Below are positions 58,323 to 64,000 of a stretch of 64,000 bases of DNA, piece by piece; the stretch's first letter is position 1, and each line of letters opens with the position of its first letter. Both the position numbers and the translations under genes were made by a program. Under the pieces are notes generated by a model. The model ran no database searches, was not told the DNA's origin, and saw nothing but the letters and a program-made list of their open reading frames with translations. The stretch is from JAJPHT01 sp035526585 (lineage in GTDB: Archaea > Thermoplasmatota > SW-10-69-26 > JACQPN01 > JAJPHT01), in contig DATLCC010000102.1 in NCBI GenBank assembly GCA_035526585.1, positions 1 through 64,000 of the forward strand. The letters are read 5' to 3'.

Positions 58323-59612
58323 TCACACGAGGAAGAAGCTCAGTGCCGCGGCCACGGAGGCGACCGCCGTCATGAGCGCGAACCCCGGGAGGGCGCCCTC
58401 GTACGTCTCGCGGTGCGTCCAGCGGAGGATGAGGAGCTTCCCGCCGACGCTCGCCGCGGTGGCGAGAAGCGCCGTGCGGATCGCGATCGTGAGCGGGATG
58501 CTCCCGTTCGCCGCGAGCGACCCCAGCGAGGCGATGACGGCGCCTGCGCTCACGAACCCGCCAAGCGCCGCGAAGTAGACGCCGGCGTCTCCGAGGTTCT
58601 GGCTCGCGAGCGTGACGAGCACGCTCACGGCGGCGAAGTAGAGCGCGAAGCGGAGGGCTGGGAGGACCGCGAACGGGTTCTTCACGCGCACCGCGGCGCC
58701 CTCGTCCTGGGACGGCGCGCCAGACGAGCGGCGTCGCCACGCCGAGTAGAGCCCGACCATCGCGATGAGGAGGAAGAAGGGCGCGATCGCCATCGCGAGA
58801 TGGAAGCTCGTGTCGGCGAAGGCCGCGATGGCGAAGTTGCGCACGAGCATCGTGGTGCTCGCGAGGAGCGAGCCCACGACGGCGGCGCCCACGAGGCGTC
58901 GGTCCTCCTTCGCCCGCTGCGCGAGCCCGGCCGTGGTGGCCTCGCTGTTCACGAGGCCGCCCATGAGGCCGCTGAACTGGATGCCGCGGTGCGGGCCGAT
59001 CTGGCGCATCGCGATGAGGCTCGCGAAGCTGATGCCCGCGACGAAGACGCTCACGAGCAGGATGACGTAGGGGTCGACGAGCTTTCCCCGCCCGATCCAC
59101 GACACGGGCAGGTCGTCGCCCGTGAAGGTCGCGGTGAGCGGGAGGAGGATGAAGACGAGCGTGATGAACTGGAGCGCCGAGAGGATCTCCGTGTCGTCCA
59201 GGATGGCAGCGAAGCGGTGGAGGCGCTTCTTTGTGAGGAGGAGCGCGGTCGTCACGACGCCGACGGTCACGGCCTCGAAGACGTAGTGATAACCGATCGC
59301 AAGGCCGAGGAGGAACGTGATGACCATCGTGACGGGCGTCGTGATGCCGGTCTGCCCGACGCTCATGCGCATGTGCATGAACATGTAGGCGAGCCCGAAG
59401 GCGCCAAAGAGGCCGGCCGCGATGACGAAGGGGGAGGCCACCTCGATCGCCATGACCGCGGTGAGGAAGCCGGCGATCGCGACGAGTGGGAACGTGCGCA
59501 CGCCAGCGATGACCGGGAGGCCGTCGTCGCGGTGCTCGCGCTCGACGCCGATCAGGCCGCCCATCGCGGCCGAGACGAAGAACTCGACGAAGAAGCCTGA
59601 CGGGCCGGCCAT
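58323..59612 (-). CDS. MgtC/SapB + DUF4010 membrane protein
   Basis: 429 aa, about 12 membrane helices. The N-terminal MgtC/SapB domain has MGGLIGVEREHRDDGLPVIA, with GVRTFPLVAIAGFL (the GxERE...GxRT signature), then YHYVFEAVTVGVVTTALLLT. The C-terminal DUF4010 half has ISFASLIAMRQIGPHRGIQF and LMGGLVNSEATTAGLAQRAK. The family is linked to Mg2+ limitation and membrane homeostasis; transport is not proven. TATA-like CTATATCG 31 nt before ATG 59612. Confidence 0.92.
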   Translation of the reverse strand: MAGPSGFFVEFFVSAAMGGLIGVEREHRDDGLPVIAGVRTFPLVAIAGFLTAVMAIEVASPFVIAAGLFGAFGLAYMFMHMRMSVGQTGITTPVTMVITFLLGLAIGYHYVFEAVTVGVVTTALLLTKKRLHRFAAILDDTEILSALQFITLVFILLPLTATFTGDDLPVSWIGRGKLVDPYVILLVSVFVAGISFASLIAMRQIGPHRGIQFSGLMGGLVNSEATTAGLAQRAKEDRRLVGAAVVGSLLASTTMLVRNFAIAAFADTSFHLAMAIAPFFLLIAMVGLYSAWRRRSSGAPSQDEGAAVRVKNPFAVLPALRFALYFAAVSVLVTLASQNLGDAGVYFAALGGFVSAGAVIASLGSLAANGSIPLTIAIRTALLATAASVGGKLLILRWTHRETYEGALPGFALMTAVASVAAALSFFLV

Positions 59613-59638
59613 CGCGACCCTCGCACTTCGGACTCGCG

Positions 59639-59647
59639 CGATATAGC
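59639..59647 (-). promoter_or_regulatory. TATA box, MgtC/DUF4010 gene
   Basis: Minus-strand GCTATATCG 31 nt before ATG 59612. Confidence 0.5.
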
Positions 59648-59691
59648 CTCGTCGGCTCCGGCCTTCGTGGGGCGGGGGCTCGTTGCGGCGG

Positions 59692-59793
59692 CTTGTCCTT
59701 GTCCTGGCCGTCGGGCTTGCCGCGGTCAGGACAAGGGCAAGGACAGGGACAAGGTCAAGGACAAGGACAAGGACAAGGACAAGGACAAGGACA
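59692..59793. repeat. Hairpin followed by AAGGAC hexamer array
   Basis: CTTGTCCTTGTCCTG (59692-59706) pairs with CAGGACAAGGGCAAG (59727-59741; one G:T). It is followed by about nine imperfect GGACAA/AAGGAC units to 59793. It lies in the divergent promoter region of the MgtC and M61 genes. Not CRISPR: units are 6 nt with no spacers. Confidence 0.7.
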
Positions 59794-59844
59794 ACGTCCT
59801 TTGGAACGGGAATCCTCAAACGACCCCGCCTCGTGGCGGCGCCC

Positions 59845-61731
59845 ATGAAGCTCGCCTACGAGCTCGCGATGCCGCAGCCGGAGACGCACCTCTACCACGT
59901 GACGGTGCGCGTGTCCCGCGCGCGCGGCGGGCGGCTCCTTTTCCGCATGCCCGCGTGGGCTCCGGGGAGCTATCTGATCCGCGACTACGCGCGCCACGTG
60001 CAGGACTTCGAGGCGACGGATGGCGCCGGGAAGGCGCTGCGATGGACGCGCGTCGACAAGCAGACGTGGGAGGTCGAGACGGATGGCGGCAAGGGGATCG
60101 TCGTGCGCTATCGCGTCTATGCGAACGAGCTCTCGGTGCAGACGAGCCACCTCGACGCGACGCATGCGTACGGGAACGGCACGTCCGTGTTGATGTACGT
60201 CGAGGGCGCGAAGGGATCCCCCGCGACGCTCGCGATCGCGCCGCCCAAGGGCTGGCGTGTGGACATCGCGCTCCCGAAACGGGGCGGCGTGTGGCGCGCG
60301 GAGGACTACGACGCGCTCGTGGACGCGCCCTGGGAGATCGGCACGCATCGGACGCTCGCGTTCCGCGTGCGTGGCAAGCGTCACCGGCTCGCGATCTACG
60401 GGCGCGGGAACGAGGACGAGGACCGCCTCGTCGCGGACCTCACGCGCATCGTCGAAGAAGAGGCGGAGATCTTCGGGGGGCTCCCGTATGAGGAGTATCT
60501 CTTCATCCTGCACCTGGCGGACAAGCCCGCGGGGGGCCTGGAGCATCGCGGGAGCAACACCTCGATCGTGGATCGATGGACGTTCCAGCCGGGGAAGAAG
60601 TACGAGGACTTCCTCGCGCTCGAGGCGCACGAGTTCTTCCACACGTGGAACGTGAAGCGGCTTCGCCCCGCTCTCCTCGGCCCCTTCGACTACGCGAAGG
60701 AGGTTCACACGACGCTCCTCTGGGCGATGGAAGGGATCACGAGCTACTACGATCACCTCGTCCTCGCCCGCGCGGGCCTCATCTCGGAGGATCGCTATCG
60801 GGAGTTCCTCGCCGAGACGATCACGAAGCTTCGCCAGCAGCCGGGCCGCTTCAAGCTCTCGCTGTCGCAGTCGAGCTTCCTCACCTGGGTGAAGCTCTAC
60901 AAGCAGGACTCCAACTGGATGAACACGGGTGTCAGCTACTATCTCAAGGGCGAGCTCGTGGGCCTCGTGCTCGATCTTGCGATCCGCGACCGCACGGACG
61001 GAAAGCAGGGACTCGACGACGTCATGCGCTTCCTCTGGGAGACGTATCCCGTGGACGGCCCCGGTATCCCGGAGCTCCACGCGGGCGGCCGCGACGGCTG
61101 GCGCATCGCGATCGAGAGCGTGACGGGCCTCTCGTGGCGCGCCTTCTGGTCGAAGTACATCGACGGCACCGACGAGGTGGACTTCGAGGCGTTCCTCGAG
61201 AAGGTCGGTTGGACGCTGCGCGCGGTGGCGAAGGACGACGATCCCCAGAAGAAGGAGGCGACGGGCGAATACCTCGGCCCCGGCGCCTGGCTCGGCGCGG
61301 AGCTCAAGGAGCACGAGCGCCGCGTGAAGGTGCAGCACGTGCTCGTCGCCTCGCCTGCGATCGCGGCCGGGCTCGCGCCCGAGGACGAGATCGTCGCGAT
61401 GGACCGCATGCGCGCGAACGACAAGGAATGGGTCGAGAAGCGGCTGCGCGAGCGCCTGCCGGGCGACCTCGTCACGCTCCACTGGTTCCGCAGGGGCGAG
61501 CTCGTCGAGCGTGAGATCATGCTCGGCGAGAACCCCCCCGAGAAGTGGACGATCGAGCAGGTGGACAAGTCCACGCCGCGCCAGAAGCGCCTGCGCGAGG
61601 ACTGGCTCGCGCCCCTCGCAGGCGCGAAACGAAGGAAGCCCGTCGCGGGCGGCAAGGGGCGCGGCCGCAACGCGCAGCGGGGGGCGAAGCGCGCGCGGCC
61701 TCAGGCGCCGCGGCCGCCGCGACGCGAGTAG
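59845..61731 (+). CDS. M61-family (glycyl aminopeptidase-like) metallopeptidase with PDZ
   Basis: 628 aa, cytoplasmic by absence of a signal. N-terminal beta domain (residues 1-165; MPAWAPGSYLIRDYARHVQD is the family GSY motif), catalytic domain with GGLEHRGSNTSIVDRW and zinc motif ALEAHEFFHTWNVKRLRP (HExxH at about 262-266), third ligand Glu in LLWAMEGITSYY. A C-terminal PDZ-like part spans 500-580 (VLVASPAIAAGLAPEDEIVA), with a basic tail. Cleaves N-terminal Gly/Ala residues in known members. ATG 59845 follows the hexamer array. Confidence 0.93.
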   Translation: MKLAYELAMPQPETHLYHVTVRVSRARGGRLLFRMPAWAPGSYLIRDYARHVQDFEATDGAGKALRWTRVDKQTWEVETDGGKGIVVRYRVYANELSVQTSHLDATHAYGNGTSVLMYVEGAKGSPATLAIAPPKGWRVDIALPKRGGVWRAEDYDALVDAPWEIGTHRTLAFRVRGKRHRLAIYGRGNEDEDRLVADLTRIVEEEAEIFGGLPYEEYLFILHLADKPAGGLEHRGSNTSIVDRWTFQPGKKYEDFLALEAHEFFHTWNVKRLRPALLGPFDYAKEVHTTLLWAMEGITSYYDHLVLARAGLISEDRYREFLAETITKLRQQPGRFKLSLSQSSFLTWVKLYKQDSNWMNTGVSYYLKGELVGLVLDLAIRDRTDGKQGLDDVMRFLWETYPVDGPGIPELHAGGRDGWRIAIESVTGLSWRAFWSKYIDGTDEVDFEAFLEKVGWTLRAVAKDDDPQKKEATGEYLGPGAWLGAELKEHERRVKVQHVLVASPAIAAGLAPEDEIVAMDRMRANDKEWVEKRLRERLPGDLVTLHWFRRGELVEREIMLGENPPEKWTIEQVDKSTPRQKRLREDWLAPLAGAKRRKPVAGGKGRGRNAQRGAKRARPQAPRPPRRE

Positions 61732-61892
61732 CGGCGGCGTCCGACGGCGAGGTGCACGACGGCGAGGATCACGCCGACGACCATCGCGATCCACCCGGCC
61801 CACGCGAGGATCGGCGCGAAGGCGGCCATCGGCGTGAGCGCGAGGCCCACGCCGAGGAGAAGGAGAAAGAGGCCGAGCGCGAGGAGTCCCAC
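61701..61892 (-). CDS. Small two-helix membrane protein A (63 aa)
   Basis: MGLLALGLFLLLLGVGLALT opens helix 1, then ILAWAGWIAMVVGVILAVVH helix 2, and a basic tail RRRYSRRGGRG. Same layout as the next gene (GxxxxGxxLA, LxWxGWxxxxxGxxLA), so they are tandem paralogues. Its 3' end overlaps the convergent M61 gene by 31 nt. Function unknown. Confidence 0.7.
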   Translation of the reverse strand: MGLLALGLFLLLLGVGLALTPMAAFAPILAWAGWIAMVVGVILAVVHLAVGRRRYSRRGGRGA

Positions 61893-61959
61893 GCGCCCGG
61901 GTTCGGAAGAGATCGCTCGTCAAGTCTCTGGCCATCTCACGGATGGCCTCGGGTCCCCC

Positions 61960-62178
61960 TTACGGGTAGCCCGGTCGGCGGTACTCGCGTTCGACGACGA
62001 CGTCGCGGTTGCGGCGGCCCGAGAAGGCGTAGATCAACGCCAACACGATGCCGATCGCCACGCACACCCAACCCAGCCAGATGAGAGGCTGCGAGAGGGT
62101 CGCGAGACCGAGCACGTTCGTGAACGCCAGCACGAGGCCGACGAGGACGAGCACGATGCCGAATGCAAGCATGCCCAT
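61960..62178 (-). CDS. Small two-helix membrane protein B (72 aa)
   Basis: MGMLAFGIVLVLVGLVLAFT, loop, LIWLGWVCVAIGIVLALIYA, then a charged tail GRRNRDVVVEREYRRPGYP. Paralogue of the gene 67 nt downstream. The conserved WLGW and Gly spacing suggest helix-helix packing. Function unknown. Confidence 0.72.
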   Translation of the reverse strand: MGMLAFGIVLVLVGLVLAFTNVLGLATLSQPLIWLGWVCVAIGIVLALIYAFSGRRNRDVVVEREYRRPGYP

Positions 62179-62243
62179 GCTGGGGACGTCGTCCGCACGG
62201 GAGGTATCTTTTGTGGCCGGAACGGCGGTCAGGCCCGCCCGCG

Positions 62244-63413
62244 TCAGGGCGTCACCACGTCGCGCTGGGCTTTCGTGGTCACTTCCGGGCGCCCGTCAGG
62301 ATGGATGTACACGTCGATCTCGTTCCTGACGCCGAACTCCGGCAGGTACACGCCCGGCTCGATGCTGAAGAGAAGGCCGGGGATCAGCTCGCGCGTGTCG
62401 TACGTCTCGAAGCCGTCGAGGTTGGCGCCCTCGCTGTGCACCTCGTAGCCGATGCTGTGGCCCGTGCGGTGGGTGAACCAGCCGGCGAGCCCCTTGTCCA
62501 CGAGATGCTGGCGGACGGCGGCGTCCGTCGCGGCGCCCGTCGTCGGCTTCCCGGCCTTGTGCGCGGCCTCGATGTGCATGACGCCGGCGTCGCGCGCGTC
62601 GCGGACGGCCTCGAAGACCTCCAGATGCTTCTTGGGGACGTTCCTCCCCACGAAGCCGGTCCACGTGATATCACCGTACACCGCGCCAGGCTTCGCGAGC
62701 TTCGCCCACAGGTCGAGGAGGACCCAATCGTCGCGCTGGATCACGGCGCTCCCTTCGGCGGGCGGCGCGTAGTGCGGGTCGCCCGCGTGCGCGTTCACGG
62801 CGACGATCGGGTCGTGGTCCGTCACCATCCCCTCGTCGCGGAAGCGTTTCGCGAGATGCTGCTGAGCCTCGCGCTCGGTGATCCGCCCGCCCGCGAGCAC
62901 GGTGCTGAAGATGTGCGCGAACGTCGCGTCCTTGGCCTCGTCGAGCTTCCTCGCGGCCGCCCGATGCGTCTCCAGCTCGGCTGCGGAGAGGCGCGCGTAG
63001 GCGAACTGGTAGAGGTCGCCGCTTGGGACCACCGACTTCCCCATGCCACGGACCATGTCGAGCGTGCCGCCATCGACGCGCGAGACGTACGGCAGCGCGC
63101 CGCCTGGCGCGTACTCCATGGCGACGGTGCGCGCGTCCTTCAGGACCTCGACGAGCGCGTCGGCGAGCGAGGCGCGGTGCGTGTAGCTGCGCACGCTGGC
63201 GTCCACGCCCTTGAACTGCCCCGCGTCGATCATGCTGCCCACGAGCGTGGGACGGCCATGCGCGGGGATCCAGTAGAAGACGCGGCGCGTGAGGTGGCGG
63301 TCCTCCCCACCCAGCACTCGCTTGAGGACCGGGTTGGAGCCCTTGAAATCGTAGACGAGCCAGCCGTCGATGCCCTTCTGCTGGAGGTACTGCTGCGCGT
63401 CCCGGAGGCTCAT
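62244..63413 (-). CDS. Xaa-Pro peptidase, M24 family
   Basis: 389 aa. N-terminal creatinase-like domain (residues 1-155; YLQQKGIDGWLVYDFKGSNP), then the pita-bread domain: ADPHYAPPAEGSAVIQRDDW, WVLLDLWAKL (metal Asp), YGDITWTGFVG (Asp), HRTGHSIGYEVHSEGANLDG (His), GLLFSIEPGVYLPEFGVRNE and IDVYI (two Glu). Removes N-terminal residues before Pro, cytoplasmic. ATG 63413. Divergent from the cupredoxin gene. Confidence 0.93.
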   Translation of the reverse strand: MSLRDAQQYLQQKGIDGWLVYDFKGSNPVLKRVLGGEDRHLTRRVFYWIPAHGRPTLVGSMIDAGQFKGVDASVRSYTHRASLADALVEVLKDARTVAMEYAPGGALPYVSRVDGGTLDMVRGMGKSVVPSGDLYQFAYARLSAAELETHRAAARKLDEAKDATFAHIFSTVLAGGRITEREAQQHLAKRFRDEGMVTDHDPIVAVNAHAGDPHYAPPAEGSAVIQRDDWVLLDLWAKLAKPGAVYGDITWTGFVGRNVPKKHLEVFEAVRDARDAGVMHIEAAHKAGKPTTGAATDAAVRQHLVDKGLAGWFTHRTGHSIGYEVHSEGANLDGFETYDTRELIPGLLFSIEPGVYLPEFGVRNEIDVYIHPDGRPEVTTKAQRDVVTP

Positions 63414-63467
63414 GCGCCGCGCACGCTCCGCCGCGGGCTTCAAGCTTCGCCAGGCGCCTGCCGGCGC

Positions 63468-63788
63468 ATGCGCGCCCTCGTGCTCCTTTCGCTCGTGCTT
63501 CTGGTCCCGGTGGCGCTCGCAGGCGCGACGCACGAGGTCGACGTGCGAAACTCGGGATACACCGACGTCGAGAGCGGCACGCCGGTCACCTCGATCCATG
63601 TGGGCGACACGGTGCTCTGGCGAAATCTCGAGGGCCACCACACGATCACGGACATCGACGGCTCCGCGAGCCACGGCGGCTTCTCCGCGGGGGAGACGGC
63701 GTCGCACACGTTCACCGCGCCGGGTGTGACGCCGTACCGGTGCTCGTTCCATCTCAACATGCACGGGCTCATCGTTGTCGGACCGTGA
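63468..63788 (+). CDS. Secreted cupredoxin (plastocyanin-like) domain protein
   Basis: 106 aa. Signal peptide RALVLLSLVLLVPVALAGAT, then a blue-copper fold: VGDTVLWRNLEGHHTITD gives the first His, and TPYRCSFHLNMHGLIVV gives Cys, His and Met (C-x2-H-x2-M). One domain, no membrane anchor after cleavage. Probably a soluble extracytoplasmic electron carrier or copper binder. Consistent with an oxygen-respiring lifestyle together with the superoxide dismutase. Confidence 0.92.
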   Translation: MRALVLLSLVLLVPVALAGATHEVDVRNSGYTDVESGTPVTSIHVGDTVLWRNLEGHHTITDIDGSASHGGFSAGETASHTFTAPGVTPYRCSFHLNMHGLIVVGP

Positions 63789-63834
63789 CGGAACACCCAT
63801 CGCGTGCCGTACATGGCCGGAGGGCGAAACCCTG

Positions 63835-64000
63835 ATGCGGGCCGCCTCGCTCGCGCAGCCCATGTCCTCCGCCGCTGTCGTCGCCCGCGGGCTGCGGAAG
63901 AAGTACGGAGACTTCGAGGCCGTGAAGGGCATCGACTTCGACGTGCCGCGCGGCAGCGTGCTCGGCTTCCTGGGCCCGAACGGCGCCGGCAAGACGACGA
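63835..64000 (+). CDS. ABC transporter ATP-binding protein, N-terminal fragment
   Basis: The visible 55 codons read ARGLRKKYGDFEAVKGIDFD, then VPRGSVLGFLGPNGAGKTT, an ABC ATPase start with Walker A GPNGAGKTT. The family includes DrrA/CcmA-type exporters and ABC-2 systems. The start may be ATG 63835 or ATG 63862. The rest lies outside the window; the transported substrate is unknown. Confidence 0.9.
   Translation, partial: MRAASLAQPMSSAAVVARGLRKKYGDFEAVKGIDFDVPRGSVLGFLGPNGAGKTT

Noticed and set aside
59727..59793. CRISPR array suspicion for the AAGGAC repeats
   Set aside because: Units are 6 nt, contiguous and without spacers; no cas genes nearby.

Overview
The window is about 70% GC and archaeal. 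Evidence: an Rpb7/RpoE subunit, Spt4, S27ae, S24e, a GTP-dependent dephospho-CoA kinase (DUF359), an Sm-like protein, an archaeal AspRS, a 7S SRP RNA, tRNAs without encoded CCA, type III RuBisCO with AMP phosphorylase, and AT-rich TATA-like boxes (GCTTATC, CTTTAT, CTATATA) about 25-40 nt before starts. Several genes look leaderless. Many soluble multi-PAS histidine kinases, lipoproteins and secreted proteins point to a free-living, high-GC uncultured euryarchaeal lineage, most likely Thermoplasmatota. That placement is inference.

Layout. 1-5.1 kb: enolase start, two small ORFs, tRNA-Pro(CGG) among elaborate inverted repeats, thioesterase, TM0106-type nuclease, lipoprotein, purT. 5.1-15.4 kb: signalling block (multi-PAS/GAF kinase, Rcp1-like regulator, REC-GAF-PAS-kinase; YihY membrane protein; tRNA-Pro(GGG); Met-rich membrane protein; response regulator and membrane kinase). 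15.5-28.7 kb: SWIM-SNF2 helicase, SnoaL-like protein, LtrA-like protein, M14 carboxypeptidase, superoxide dismutase, PRC-barrel, lipoprotein, molybdopterin oxidoreductase, PfkB kinase. 28.8-33.1 kb: glycogen operon (GH15, GT4, GH57). 33.2-39.9 kb: Lsm, subtilase, 7S RNA, membrane-anchored double-winged-helix regulator, tRNA-Arg(CCG), tRNA-Ala(CGC). 40.1-42.2 kb: information-processing operon (rpoE-spt4-DUF359-rps24e-rps27ae). 42.3-43.4 kb: a probable graspetide (ATP-grasp RiPP) locus, a 33-codon precursor-like gene coupled to an MvdD-type ligase. 43.4-48.0 kb: hypothetical, lipoprotein, H+-pyrophosphatase, aspS. 48.1-52.5 kb: a translationally coupled kaiC-kaiB-kaiB-histidine kinase operon facing a response regulator. 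52.6-64 kb: secreted proteins, rbcL and AMP phosphorylase (AMP salvage into central carbon metabolism), DUF559, MgtC/DUF4010, M61 peptidase, two small paralogous membrane proteins, M24 peptidase, cupredoxin and the start of an ABC ATPase.

The most notable items are the graspetide locus, the Kai-kinase operon with two KaiBs, a paired box/hairpin element present at two loci (471-656 and 33807-34024), a tRNA-Pro acceptor-mimicking inverted repeat, and a 7S RNA in a spacer that has no protein gene. All family names rest on motif recognition by eye; no searches were run.
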